64,000 bases of DNA, taken from Acetobacterium sp. KB-1 (lineage in GTDB: Bacteria; Bacillota; Clostridia; Eubacteriales; Eubacteriaceae). The translations under genes were made by a program, and so were the position numbers. The stretch is taken from NCBI RefSeq assembly GCF_003260995.1, contig NZ_CP030040.1:1052578-1116577 (forward strand). The letters are read 5' to 3'. The notes beneath the pieces were generated by a model. The model searched no databases and had not been told where the DNA came from. It worked only from the letters and a program-made list of their open reading frames with translations. Of the stretch, positions 18,052 through 27,649 are shown in pieces (position 1 is the stretch's first letter; each line of letters starts with the position of its first letter).

Positions 18052-18852
18052 TTAAGCCGGCAAACGTTTCAGGCTAAAAACACTTATTGCAGCCACAAAT
18101 AATACCACAATAAAAATGCTGAATCCACCGATAATCAGGCTGATATTCGCCTGTCCATTGACGATGGCAAGGCCATCAAAAGCATTGTACAGGGAGAATT
18201 TTCCTAAAAAGGCAGTTCGCTCGGACAATTTGCTAAGTGTATTTAGGATAAAGAATCCAACCGGAATCAGAGCACCAAAGAACAATGATAGCTTGGTGCT
18301 ATTGAACAAACAGGAAAAGAAAAAACAAAACATGCCAATCGTCATCGTCATTAAACAGGCCCCGACATTCAGTTTCAGAAAGACTCGCACTTCCAGCATT
18401 CCTGGAAAAAACTTTTCACTCATGCCATAGCCGACTAGAAAAAGCACTACAAATAAAACCGCAATGGATGACAGCAGATAAATTCCCTGAGTCACAATGA
18501 TTTTAATCCGACTGTTTGGGGTACACAATAAACTGGTAAAGGAACCCTCATAAACCCATTTTGCCACCAACCGATTGGCCAGAATAATGCAATAAACCAT
18601 GGGAAATAGATAAATCAGAAAGCCATAGAACAAACTGGCAATAAATCCGGTCAGACCACTGTCAATAGTACCAAAGCCCATGGCATTAACCAGAGTCGTC
18701 GGTAAGATGGACATCATATCCACCATTGCCCCTATCCCATTGGGATCATAGATATAGATAATAACAGCCAGATAAATGGACATCAGAGCAATAAAAACCA
18801 GCAGTAGCAGGGTGTTGTTCTTGATATTTTTTAGAAACAATGGAATACTCAT
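18052..18852 (-). CDS. ABC-2 type transporter permease
   Basis: This 266-residue membrane protein has about six hydrophobic segments (near 15-35, 60-85, 105-125, 140-165, 175-200 and 235-260). The arrangement matches the ABC-2 permease family used for export of drugs, peptides or lipids. It overlaps the upstream ATPase gene in ATGA fashion, so the two make one transporter. The substrate is unknown. Confidence 0.85.
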   Translation of the reverse strand: MSIPLFLKNIKNNTLLLLVFIALMSIYLAVIIYIYDPNGIGAMVDMMSILPTTLVNAMGFGTIDSGLTGFIASLFYGFLIYLFPMVYCIILANRLVAKWVYEGSFTSLLCTPNSRIKIIVTQGIYLLSSIAVLFVVLFLVGYGMSEKFFPGMLEVRVFLKLNVGACLMTMTIGMFCFFFSCLFNSTKLSLFFGALIPVGFFILNTLSKLSERTAFLGKFSLYNAFDGLAIVNGQANISLIIGGFSIFIVVLFVAAISVFSLKRLPA

Positions 18853-19877
18853 ACTTTTTTCCCCTCTCTGACTTTTTCTTCCTGATCAGGCCGAGCTTTG
18901 CCTTTCGCCACTTTTTCCTTAATCAATTTACGCTTCTGTTCCGGTTTTTCTTCTTTGTTCCGCACTTCTTTTTTGATTGCTTCATGATGGACTTCCTTCT
19001 GGTAATGTTGCTGGAAAATTTCTTCCAGGGACTGGTTTTTAGAATTAAATACTAATACCTTTTCATGAGACAAAACCTTCATCAAGACGTCAATCCGATC
19101 ACCAGGAGAAAATATTTCGTAGTCACTTTGCGAAAACTGCTGATAGCCGAAACCGTATTTCTTAATCTGCTCAAGATTTGGCGGAGCTGCAAATTTAACC
19201 AGATAGGCCTTGGTTTCGTCGGCTCGCAGACTGACAATATCGCGGTCTTCGACCAGATGACCTTCCTTGAGAACCCCCACCCGGTCACAGGTTCGTTCCA
19301 CTTCTTCAAATCGATGGGTCGAAAGTAGCACTGTTTTCCCACGGCGTTTTTCTTCCAGCACAAGGTCTAAAAATCGCGACTGCATCAGCGGGGTTAAGTT
19401 GATGGTCGGTTCATCCAAAATTAACGTTTGAGGATCATGCATCAGACCTGTGACAATGGACAGTCTTTTTTTCATGCCCATTGACATGTTTTCAATTTTC
19501 CCGCGCGTTTCGACCTCGAATCGTTCAATCAGTGAATCTCTGTGTCTGTTATCTTTTTGTCCAAACATCCCACGCATCTGGGAGATAAAATTGAGGTACT
19601 CTTTCACCCGCATGTTTTCGAAAAGAACCACATCTTCGGGCACATATCCCAAATTTTTTTGAATCGCTGAAGCTCGAAAAAAGCAGTTTAGTCCATCGAT
19701 GGTGGCACTGCCCCGTCCCGCCCGGATCAACCCCATGAGCATCCGTATGGTGGTTGTTTTTCCGGCGTCGTCAGGCCCAACATATCCAAACGCCTCACCT
19801 TTTTCAACTTTAAAATTCAAGTTGAAAATGCCTCTAGAGCTTGAATATTTAAGGGTAACATCCTTTAATTCAATCAT
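18849..19877 (-). CDS. ABC transporter ATPase with charged C-terminal tail
   Basis: This 342-residue ATPase has Walker A as GPDDAGKTT (where GPNGAGKTT is usual), Walker B as TLILDEPT, and STHRFEEVE for the H-loop. The signature motif, normally LSGGQ, reads MSMGM, which is unusual and may lower activity or reflect a family variant. After the nucleotide domain (about 1-225) comes a typical export-ATPase C-terminal extension, and from about residue 300 a highly charged Lys/Glu-rich tail of about 40 residues. It pairs with the permease downstream. rsmA lies 40 bases upstream on the same strand and may be co-transcribed. Confidence 0.87.
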   Translation of the reverse strand: MIELKDVTLKYSSSRGIFNLNFKVEKGEAFGYVGPDDAGKTTTIRMLMGLIRAGRGSATIDGLNCFFRASAIQKNLGYVPEDVVLFENMRVKEYLNFISQMRGMFGQKDNRHRDSLIERFEVETRGKIENMSMGMKKRLSIVTGLMHDPQTLILDEPTINLTPLMQSRFLDLVLEEKRRGKTVLLSTHRFEEVERTCDRVGVLKEGHLVEDRDIVSLRADETKAYLVKFAAPPNLEQIKKYGFGYQQFSQSDYEIFSPGDRIDVLMKVLSHEKVLVFNSKNQSLEEIFQQHYQKEVHHEAIKKEVRNKEEKPEQKRKLIKEKVAKGKARPDQEEKVREGKKV

Positions 19878-19917
19878 TTTTTTCTCCTTACAAACATTAT
19901 TCTTGCTTTTTTATAGG

Positions 19918-20790
19918 TTAAACCGATTTGTCAACCCGTTTGTTCAGTTCATTAGCGATTCGGCCAAAATCTGATCCGGTAAGGGTTTCTCCCCGGATCC
20001 CCGGTGCTATATTACAGACCTCCAGAACTTCAAGCAAAACGTCTTTTTCAAATGGGGTATTCATGGTCAGCCCATTAATTAAAGTTTTTCGCCGATTCAA
20101 AAAACTGGCTTTGACAATTGATAAAAACAATTCCTTGTTTTCCAGTTCAATTCTGGGAACCGTCAGTTTTTTCAGGGTTACAACAATGGAATCAACCTTG
20201 GGCTTAGGGATAAACACTTGGGAAGGTACATCAAAATCTATGGAAATATCGGCATAAAACTGTGCTACAATGCTCAAAGATCCATAAGCTTTGGTGCTGG
20301 GAACCCCACACAAACGCTCACCCACCTCTTTTTGAATCAAGAAGGTCATGCTCTCTATAGGCAGGTCCGATTCCAGAAAACCCATAATAATGGGAGTGGT
20401 AATATAATAGGGTAAATTTGCCACGATCTTAAGAGGCATGGTAGCAAGATCTTCTCCCAATATCTCTTTTACGTTGGTTTTTAAAATATCGCCTTGAACG
20501 ATTTCGACATTGTCACACGCTTTTAATGTCTCCCGGAGTACCGGTATCAGTTTTTTATCAATTTCAACTGTGATAACCTTGCCCGCATGTTCACTAAGCG
20601 CCTGGGTCATGGTTCCAATCCCCGGACCAATTTCCAACACCAGATCCCTTTCATTTACATCTCCAGCTTTTACAATTTTTTGAACAATATTTTCATCAAT
20701 TAAAAAATTCTGTCCAAAACGTTTATTGAAGTGGAGATCGTATTTTTTTAACAATGCTTCAATGACTCTTGGTGATGTTAATTTTTCCAT
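19918..20790 (-). CDS. rsmA: 16S rRNA dimethyladenosine transferase
   Basis: This 290-residue enzyme (KsgA) dimethylates two adjacent adenosines near the 3' end of 16S rRNA. FGQNFLIDENIVQKIV, the SAM loop VLEIGPGIGTMTQ, VEIDKKL and the catalytic NLPYYITTPI motif are all present, followed by the small C-terminal helical domain. GAAAGGAAATGA precedes the start. Resistance to kasugamycin results when it is lost in other bacteria. Confidence 0.95.
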   Translation of the reverse strand: MEKLTSPRVIEALLKKYDLHFNKRFGQNFLIDENIVQKIVKAGDVNERDLVLEIGPGIGTMTQALSEHAGKVITVEIDKKLIPVLRETLKACDNVEIVQGDILKTNVKEILGEDLATMPLKIVANLPYYITTPIIMGFLESDLPIESMTFLIQKEVGERLCGVPSTKAYGSLSIVAQFYADISIDFDVPSQVFIPKPKVDSIVVTLKKLTVPRIELENKELFLSIVKASFLNRRKTLINGLTMNTPFEKDVLLEVLEVCNIAPGIRGETLTGSDFGRIANELNKRVDKSV

Positions 20791-21456
20791 TCATTTCCTT
20801 TCTGTTTAACAAATATTTACACGCTATGAATGATCCTGTGTGGCTTCATTCATAACTTAACTATTATACACTTTATTTAATCCTGCGGGAAGACCTTATC
20901 ACCAATTCAATACGGAAAGAATCAACCTTTTAAACATTTAACCAATACTTTGCGAGATCTTCAAACATTATCCTGTCAAATGTTTAATTTGCAATTTTAA
21001 ATCTGTCAAAAGCCCTTCATTGGTCCACTGACAGGCAACATTCCTGAATAATTAAATTTTTTAGCGGATTTATTTGAAAGCGGATGTCATTTAGTTAAAA
21101 AAGTAAACGTCTCCATGTCTCATGTAAAGCTCCACTCTTTACTTTTTGACAAGTCATTTCATTTTAACTTAAAGCTAAATTAATCATTTTTACAAATGAT
21201 TCCGATATCGTTATAACTCCCTTTCTTCAGTGTCGTAAATATTTACCATTCTAAAGCCGTTTCATCATACTATCTAACTCTCTTATTAAACCTTATAACT
21301 GCGTTTTCTTAAACGTATTTAACGATGGCCTTGCAAAATATCCATGTATAATGTATTATACGCATTGCCAATTTGTAAATAAATTGCAACAATCAATGAT
21401 GCATTTAAGTCACAACAAAAATAGTGACACCATCATGTTTTGACATTGGAGGTCAA
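20791..21456. other. Intergenic region of about 660 bases
   Basis: This AT-rich stretch separates divergent rsmA and the CHAP-protein gene. Apart from the promoter at 21331-21359 I see short frames without ribosome sites and one weak pair, CTGTCA at about 21000 with TGACAG at about 21030. No tRNA or strong structured RNA is recognisable. Confidence 0.5.
21331..21359 (+). promoter_or_regulatory. Promoter of the CHAP-protein gene
   Basis: TTGCAA and TATTAT are separated by 17 bases, about 95 bases upstream of the start at 21457. A second TATAAT overlaps the spacer but lacks a -35. Confidence 0.6.
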
Positions 21457-22395
21457 ATGAAGAAAAACTTAATAAAAAGCGCATGCGTAAGTCTTGCCTT
21501 TGTTTTATGCCTGGGTATAGCGCCAGGCACTGTTATGGCAAAAGAAGCCGCAGTGGATTTAACCCAAATCACCCAGGCAGTTGAGACGGCGAAAAACACC
21601 GCTCCCCTGCCCAGCTTGTTCGTAGCGCGAACAACAGCACCGAGTGCTGATAATCCTTATTTCTTTGCCAACAATCCTTATGCCCAGGGTGGCTACGGTA
21701 TGCCGAATTGTACCGCCTACGCTTTTGGCCGGGCGTATGAAATTTTAGGAACCGCCCCAAATTTACATATGGGTAATGCGAATTCATGGTGGGCCGATAA
21801 TCAAAGCAATGGTTATTACCCCTCCGGATCCACCCCCAAACTGGGCGCCGTGATCTGTTGGGGTGGCAGTTCAGATGGACACGTGGCAATTGTTGAAGCG
21901 ATCAACGGCGATACGGTTACCCTATCCGAATCCACCTATAGTGGCGTATACTTCCAGAATTACACCTATACCATTGGTGCTGAGGATGCTACCTCGGTGG
22001 GCGGTTTTCAAGGTTATATCTACATCGGCGACTACATTGATGCCACATCGGACATAACACCACCGTCTTTATCAGATGTACTGGTTACTGACTATCAAAG
22101 CGAAGGAATCAAAGTCACCGCTCTGGTTTCTGATGACTTAAGCGGGATCAGCCAGGTTTACTTTCCCGTCTGGACCGAAAACGGTGGGCAGGATGATTTA
22201 ATCTGGCATGAAGGAAGCGTTTCTGACAATGTGGCCAGTTGTTTTATTCCATACAGTGATCACAATACCGAGCTTGGTGACTACAATGTCCATGTTTATG
22301 CTTATGACAACGCCGGTCACTACACCATGACCGCCACAACCATTACAAAAGCCGACACCTTTACCAGCCTGGGTGAAGTTGTTCACACAAACTAA
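21457..22395 (+). CDS. Secreted CHAP-domain hydrolase with C-terminal Bsp-like repeat
   Basis: This 312-residue exported protein has a signal peptide that probably ends after VMA28. A CHAP domain (about 65-195) has the catalytic Cys85 in PNCTAYAFGRA and His142 in DGHVAIVEA, the pattern of amidases or endopeptidases that cut peptidoglycan. The C-terminal 100 residues match the GBS Bsp-like repeat, thought to act at the cell surface. GGAGG lies 4 bases before the ATG at 21457, so a longer frame from 21424 is rejected. No membrane anchor or sorting signal follows. Likely role: cell-wall turnover. Confidence 0.9.
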   Translation: MKKNLIKSACVSLAFVLCLGIAPGTVMAKEAAVDLTQITQAVETAKNTAPLPSLFVARTTAPSADNPYFFANNPYAQGGYGMPNCTAYAFGRAYEILGTAPNLHMGNANSWWADNQSNGYYPSGSTPKLGAVICWGGSSDGHVAIVEAINGDTVTLSESTYSGVYFQNYTYTIGAEDATSVGGFQGYIYIGDYIDATSDITPPSLSDVLVTDYQSEGIKVTALVSDDLSGISQVYFPVWTENGGQDDLIWHEGSVSDNVASCFIPYSDHNTELGDYNVHVYAYDNAGHYTMTATTITKADTFTSLGEVVHTN

Positions 22396-22413
22396 GTAAC
22401 TTACTTTTAAAGA

Positions 22414-22460
22414 AAAAGCCTTTCAGATGACGTCTACAAACATCACTGGAAGGCTTTTTT
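22414..22460 (+). terminator. Rho-independent terminator of the CHAP-protein gene
   Basis: AAAAAGCCTT and AAGGCTTTTTT form the stem around a 25-base loop that contains further pairing, with a T run at the end. Confidence 0.75.
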
Positions 22461-22522
22461 CTAGGATAAGCTATTTTTCAGAATAAGCTTAAGATGCATC
22501 AATGTCATTAGCACCGATCTTT

Positions 22523-25500
22523 TTAGTATTTGTCTATATCATCAAGTTGAATTTGTGGTTCTGCTGGTTGATGCGCGACCTGTTCTTCTCTTATTTGAGG
22601 ATTTGCAGAAGCATCTTTTCTCGTGCTTGCTTCATTACTTGTTTTACTCTTTAACTTGAATTCAGAAACCATATTCTTTAGCAGTTCAGCCTGACCAGAA
22701 AGCTCTTCGCTGGCGGCAGCACTCTCTTCGGCCGTTGCCGAATTAGTCTGTACCACTTGGGAAACCTGTTCAATCCCCTGGGTGATCTGGGCAATGCTGG
22801 TGGCCTGATCATTCGATGCGACAGCGATGTTGCTGACCAGATCGGTTACTTTGGCCACTGATTTTAAGATCCCTTCTAAACTGTCGGCGGTATCATTGGC
22901 AATTTTTGTACCCGTTTCTACCTTATCAATGGAGCCTTCAATCAGACCGGTTGTTTCCCGGGCGGCTTCGGCACTCCGCGCCGCTAATGATCGAACCTCT
23001 TCGGCGACCACAGCAAAACCTTTCCCATGTTGACCAGCCCGGGCGGCTTCGACCGCGGCATTCAGAGCCAGAATATTGGTTTGGAAGGCAATGTCATCAA
23101 TGACTTTAATAATCTTGGAAATACTATTGGAGGATTCATTGATTTCTTCCATGGCGTTAACCATATCCCCCATCTGTTTGTTGCCTGCTTCGGCCGTCGT
23201 CCGAACCTCAAGGGTTCGTTCATTAGCGGCATTGGCATTTTGGGCGTTTTTCTTAGTTTCTTCCGCCACTTCCTCAATGGAAGCCGACAATTGCTGGATT
23301 GCACTGGCTTGCTCGGTTGTTCCCTGGGCCAGCGCCTGGCCACCATCGGATATTTGGCGGGAGCCTGCTTCCACCTGATTGGCCGAGTTCCCAATCTCGG
23401 TCAAGATTTCACTAAGATGGGCGGTAATATCATTAATGGCATATTTAATATTAACAAAATCACCCAGATAGTTGGCGGTAATTTCCTGGTTAAAATCACC
23501 ATTGCTGACCTTTTCCAGTTTTTCTGAAATTTCCTGGACATATTGTTTCAGGAATGTAATGGTTTTATTCATGTCCTCTTTGATCTGACCGTTTTGTCCC
23601 AAGTAATCGCCAGTCATCGCCGTACTCAGATTACCCTGAGCCAACTCATTTAGCACCTGGGAGGCTTCCTGCATCGGTTCGGTTAGGGCATCCAGAGTGT
23701 TATTAAAACCGTTGATTACTTTGGCATAATCTCCCGGGAATCGGGATGCATGAGCCCGATTATCGAGATCCCCGGCCACGGCGGCTTTAGCCATACTGTC
23801 CGATTCTTCAAGTAACATGATGATGTTTTCCATCAGCTTGATAAAACCCGGTATTAAGCGATCATTTTCGCTAAGTGGTCCCGTTGCCTTTAATCCATCC
23901 AGCATTTTCATATCTCCATTTGAGATATCATCCACCGCTTTGACCACGATCATTAAAGAATCTTGAATCGTATTGATGGATTGGGCAATTTCCCCATAAA
24001 TTCCGGAGTAATTCGCATCGATTCGTTGGGTTAGATCATTCTTGCTCATCAAAGCCAAAACTTCCCTGCCTTCTATCAAAGCCCCTAAGCCATCAATACA
24101 AGAATTAATGCTGTTTATCAAATCGGCAAAATCACCCTTGGCTTCTGAGTTTATCTTTTCGGGGATTTCTCCTTTTCCAATTCTATCGATATAACCCGAT
24201 GCCATGTTCAGTGGTCCAATTACAGCGTCCAATGTTGCGTTAACACCTTCGATGATATCCCGGTAACCTCCGTTTAACGTTTCAGTATTCCCACGAACAG
24301 ATAACTTGCCTGCTACTGCGGCTTCGGTCAACATTTCAGTTTCCTGAATCAGTTCCCGCAACGACTTGATCATATCAGCCATGCTGATTCCCAATACGTC
24401 TTGATCGGATCTTGGGATAACGTCCATTGTCAAATCTCCTGTTGCGATCCGTTGTGCAGCCATTGCCTGCTCCCTGGTATTCTTCGCCATCTCACTAAAT
24501 GCCGCTGTCAGTTCTGTCGTTTCACTGCTGATGGCTGCGATGCCATCGATATTCACGTCCACATTGCCGACCGCCAACTTTTTGGCGATCCCCGCCAACA
24601 TATTGATTGGTTTTGCGATTTTTCTGGATGTAAAGACGGTGAGTAACACCATCCCGGCAATAACGATCAGCATAATGATAAAAGTAATGAACTGAATTAA
24701 ATTATAGGCACTGTTAAACTCTTTATCAGGCAGGCCAGTAATTATCGTCCAACCAGTATTGCCAACCATCGCAACATAGCCGTGATTGTGTGAGCCACCA
24801 CTGGTATATTCGATGGCCCCAGTGTTTTGATTCAAAACGGCTTCTTTAATGTTATCCGACATATCCGAATCATTGATATGGGTATTGATATACTCCTGGT
24901 TGGTATGATAGATCATCTGTCCGTCAGCGCTGGCCAGAATAAAAAATCCCGTCTCACCCAGTTTATATTCACTCATCATTGCTGAAACACTATCCAGAGT
25001 GAAATCCAACCCGGCGGCACTAATGACATCCTTTGTACCCGTTCGATAAATTGGTGAAACTGCCGTTACCACCATTTTTCCGGTCAATGCATCCACGTAG
25101 GGCGACGTCATCGTTGTCCCACCAACGTCCATCATTTGAATATACCACGGCCGTTCAACCATGATCCAATCGGGACTAGAATGAACGCCCTTTGACAAAA
25201 GTAGCTGATTCGTATCGCGTTCACCTACCCAGGCATCAAGAATATTTGGATCAGATGACTTGATACCGAAAAGCGACTTTTCTGATTTTGCAAATCCCTG
25301 AGCTGTCATTGCATCCATGCCTGGCGTAATCTCATCTGTCACATCTTCAAATTGGCTGTTAACAGCCATTTGTCTTGTGATTTCGAGATATTTGTTAAAC
25401 ACTCCTGCTATTTCACTGGCGGCCGCGTCAGATTCTGCTTCTAGCTGTTTCTCAGTTAGATCGGTAATCGATGTATTCACATTGTATAAGGTGATGAATG

Positions 25501-25600
25501 ATGAAACACCATAAATAATTACAATCGGAATACCGATGTAAATAAGTATCCGGGTTAGTAGATTCATTTGTTTTTTTTGTGTAGTTCGAGTTTTCTCCAT
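22523..25600 (-). CDS. Methyl-accepting chemotaxis protein 2 (dCache type)
   Basis: This 1025-residue chemoreceptor has TM1 at about 14-34, an extracellular dCache domain (GETGFFILASADGQMIYH is the typical second Cache strand pair), TM2 at about 299-322, HAMP, three HAMP-like repeats and a signalling hairpin with [18 protein letters not shown] near residue 835. It is highly similar to chemoreceptor 1 in the signalling domain and ends in LDDIDKY, like that protein's [15 protein letters not shown] sits 8 bases before the ATG. It is monocistronic; the ligand is unknown. Confidence 0.93.
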   Translation of the reverse strand: MEKTRTTQKKQMNLLTRILIYIGIPIVIIYGVSSFITLYNVNTSITDLTEKQLEAESDAAASEIAGVFNKYLEITRQMAVNSQFEDVTDEITPGMDAMTAQGFAKSEKSLFGIKSSDPNILDAWVGERDTNQLLLSKGVHSSPDWIMVERPWYIQMMDVGGTTMTSPYVDALTGKMVVTAVSPIYRTGTKDVISAAGLDFTLDSVSAMMSEYKLGETGFFILASADGQMIYHTNQEYINTHINDSDMSDNIKEAVLNQNTGAIEYTSGGSHNHGYVAMVGNTGWTIITGLPDKEFNSAYNLIQFITFIIMLIVIAGMVLLTVFTSRKIAKPINMLAGIAKKLAVGNVDVNIDGIAAISSETTELTAAFSEMAKNTREQAMAAQRIATGDLTMDVIPRSDQDVLGISMADMIKSLRELIQETEMLTEAAVAGKLSVRGNTETLNGGYRDIIEGVNATLDAVIGPLNMASGYIDRIGKGEIPEKINSEAKGDFADLINSINSCIDGLGALIEGREVLALMSKNDLTQRIDANYSGIYGEIAQSINTIQDSLMIVVKAVDDISNGDMKMLDGLKATGPLSENDRLIPGFIKLMENIIMLLEESDSMAKAAVAGDLDNRAHASRFPGDYAKVINGFNNTLDALTEPMQEASQVLNELAQGNLSTAMTGDYLGQNGQIKEDMNKTITFLKQYVQEISEKLEKVSNGDFNQEITANYLGDFVNIKYAINDITAHLSEILTEIGNSANQVEAGSRQISDGGQALAQGTTEQASAIQQLSASIEEVAEETKKNAQNANAANERTLEVRTTAEAGNKQMGDMVNAMEEINESSNSISKIIKVIDDIAFQTNILALNAAVEAARAGQHGKGFAVVAEEVRSLAARSAEAARETTGLIEGSIDKVETGTKIANDTADSLEGILKSVAKVTDLVSNIAVASNDQATSIAQITQGIEQVSQVVQTNSATAEESAAASEELSGQAELLKNMVSEFKLKSKTSNEASTRKDASANPQIREEQVAHQPAEPQIQLDDIDKY

Positions 25601-25716
25601 ATTGGTTCTCCTTAAAATTTACAAAATACCGTGATAATCCTTTCCTAACGGATCGTTTAAACTAGCTGTTTTCTTCCGGAAATTTTCGTTTATCGCTATT
25701 GCTCATTGCTCGCTTA

Positions 25717-25751
25717 ATAAAAGCATTAAAAGCATTAAAAGCATTAAAATC
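25717..25751. repeat. 10-base tandem repeat
   Basis: The unit AAAAGCATTA occurs three times in a row with a partial copy at each side, about 120 bases upstream of chemoreceptor 2. It is a possible slippage site; no function is evident. Confidence 0.8.
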
Positions 25752-26069
25752 ATAACTTCTAAAATAAGGCTACATAAATAAACAGTACACCTCGCATCGT
25801 TGAGTGCCACCAACTTAAAAAAGCAAACCATTTCACTCATCAGTTTTAAAAGGCACGTTTTGCTGGTCACACTGTAATGCTAAGTCCATTACAAAACTAG
25901 TTTTATAATACTGACTCATAATATTTACATGAATTTATCCCTATTAAACTATCGACTAAACCACTACCTTTTAAAGGGTAATATTTCATCTTCAATAAGA
26001 CATTATCGGTTAATGGTTTGTTGCATAAACATAAATATGGTATACGCTATCAAAAAAATTATATTTTTC

Positions 26070-26098
26070 TTGTCACACCCCATTAAACACTATAAAAT
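26070..26098 (+). promoter_or_regulatory. Promoter of the 107-residue gene
   Basis: TTGTCA and TAAAAT are separated by 17 bases, 42 bases upstream of the start codon. Confidence 0.5.
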
Positions 26099-26139
26099 GA
26101 GTATATCATTAATCATACCAAATTTTAAGGAGGTAGCTA

Positions 26140-26463
26140 ATGAAAGGGCCATCTAGCCATTTAGATTTACCTACAGCAGACGATTCGGTGATCCGTATTC
26201 AAGACGATCTTAATTTGATTAAAAACTACTTAACCCCTGCATTTCTAAAAAAAAACACTGTTTTTTCCTGCCTTGAAGATTTTTTACAATCCGCTGGATT
26301 TTCCGCTGTCACTCAGGAGGATTTTGAGTCGATCCCAGTTACCGCAATGGATTCATGGGTACGACAAAACAGCAAGTTTCTTGACTGGTCAGATATGATT
26401 TCTTGTGCCGCCGATTTCTACTTTGATACCCAGATGAAAGCCATAAAATTCAAATCTATCTAA
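26140..26463 (+). CDS. Hypothetical protein, 107 residues
   Basis: I do not recognise this protein. It is soluble and acidic in its first half, with no signal peptide or membrane segment. Aromatic and acidic residues cluster in WVRQNSKFLDWSDMI. A near-perfect AAGGAGGT site lies 6 bases before the ATG, and it has its own promoter and a strong terminator, so it is very probably expressed. There is no neighbour within 100 bases to suggest a role. Confidence 0.7.
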   Translation: MKGPSSHLDLPTADDSVIRIQDDLNLIKNYLTPAFLKKNTVFSCLEDFLQSAGFSAVTQEDFESIPVTAMDSWVRQNSKFLDWSDMISCAADFYFDTQMKAIKFKSI

Positions 26464-26477
26464 ATTAAAAACGATCC

Positions 26478-26520
26478 CAATAAAAAACAACGATGTGACC
26501 GCATCGTTGTTTTTATTGGT
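26478..26520. terminator. Bidirectional terminator
   Basis: CCAATAAAAAACAACGATG pairs with CATCGTTGTTTTTATTGG around a 5-base loop. It serves the 107-residue gene and possibly also the convergent UPF0316 gene. Confidence 0.8.
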
Positions 26521-26601
26521 GTTTATCTTTTTTGATAAAACGGTTATATTTTCTTAATCTTTCTAAAACATTTATTTTTTTATTTCTGTAACTGTATTTT
26601 T

Positions 26602-27237
26602 CTAATCCTCAAACCAATCATTTTTAAGCGTCTCCGTTTCGGTTTTTATCTCTTCTACTGTTTTCTCGATCACACTTTTTAATTCTTCCTGCTCACGACT
26701 TTTTTTATGCATCTTCATTTTCAACCGCATATTCATCATTTCAGTTAGATAGCCGCCGCGAAACATTTTAGGTTCAAAAGACATAATAAATGCTCTCGGT
26801 TCGTATTCATCAATAATCCGCAATAACCTTTTCTCGCACTTACGCTTGGTAAGAATATCTAAATTGGTGCGTTTTCCATATTTTCCTTGACCATAGTAGG
26901 CGGTAACACCAAATCCTTCTTTTCTCAACACTTCAATCAAGGTGGCGTTTTCCTGTTCGATATTAACTTGAATACTGGTGAATCCGATCGCTAATTTTTG
27001 TTCAATGTATATGCCCAAGGTTAAGCCCACTGCAAAACCGATGGCGTAAACAACCATCTCCAAAATACTTTGATCTCCTGATAATACAATCGCCAAGCCA
27101 AAAATATAAATCAGTGCTTCCATGAATCCAAAAATGCCAGTTAACACCTTCAAATTTTTAACCATACAAATGGTGCGTAGTGTCAACATGGGAACATAAA
27201 GTAACTGAATAAAAATAATTAAAAATAATCGCGTCAT
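26602..27237 (-). CDS. UPF0316 / DUF2179 membrane protein
   Basis: This 211-residue protein has three N-terminal hydrophobic segments (about 3-22, 32-55 and 60-80) followed by a cytoplasmic DUF2179-like domain (about 85-165) and a charged C-terminal tail. The order matches the UPF0316 family of Bacillus and clostridia; the function is not established. A GTG at 27243 and an ATG at 27237 are both possible starts; GGAG is 5 bases from the ATG. Confidence 0.8.
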   Translation of the reverse strand: MTRLFLIIFIQLLYVPMLTLRTICMVKNLKVLTGIFGFMEALIYIFGLAIVLSGDQSILEMVVYAIGFAVGLTLGIYIEQKLAIGFTSIQVNIEQENATLIEVLRKEGFGVTAYYGQGKYGKRTNLDILTKRKCEKRLLRIIDEYEPRAFIMSFEPKMFRGGYLTEMMNMRLKMKMHKKSREQEELKSVIEKTVEEIKTETETLKNDWFED

Positions 27238-27649
27238 CGCCACTCCTTTTTTTAGAACGAGAATGGATCATTTGATTCCGTCTAGATTCGATTGCTCCGA
27301 TTTATCAAACAAAACTCCCAGAATTTTTCTTGCTAACATCGCTATTACTTTTCATTGTAACAGATGTGAATCATAATATGAAGGGTTCAAGAAAAATATA
27401 AAAATTCCAGATGTTTAAGGCACTAAATTTTGTCGTAACCGCACCAAATACTAACAATAAAATGATAAAACCCTCCACCTGTTAAGCTTAAGAAAGTCAA
27501 TTTTGTTTGACAAACTTGATTTTCTTTGCTATTATGATACATATTATCAAACAAACATTATGTGAAGTATATGTATTGAGTAATTCTATTTGTGAGCTTA
27601 TTTACGTGTCTAAGTAAATGTGGAAATAAGTAAGCCGATTATTAATCCA
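27238..27649. other. Intergenic region before the isolated transcription unit
   Basis: AT-rich, with no frame that has a ribosome site. The consensus promoter at 27507-27535 lies at its right end. From 27594 GCTTATTTAC can pair with stretches of the following 40 bases (GTAAAT and AAATAAG...TAAGC), giving a structured 5' part to the predicted RNA. Confidence 0.45.
27507..27535 (+). promoter_or_regulatory. Consensus sigma-A promoter of the isolated unit
   Basis: A perfect TTGACA, 17 bases, then TATTAT. The predicted RNA would start near 27542 and end at the terminator at 27830, about 290 bases in all. Confidence 0.8.

Larger units (their letters stand above)
25601..26139. other. Intergenic region of about 540 bases
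   Basis: This is an AT-rich stretch between divergent genes. It contains a short tandem repeat (25717-25751) and the promoter of the 107-residue gene. A 75-codon frame at 25929 has no ribosome site and overlaps that promoter, so I do not call it. Confidence 0.5.

Noticed and set aside
25717-25751. Short repeats considered as a CRISPR array
   Set aside because: The unit is only 10 bases and the copies are directly adjacent, with no spacers; no cas genes in the window.
25929-26156. 75-codon frame upstream of the 107-residue gene
   Set aside because: No ribosome site; AT-rich; overlaps the predicted promoter and start of the downstream gene.
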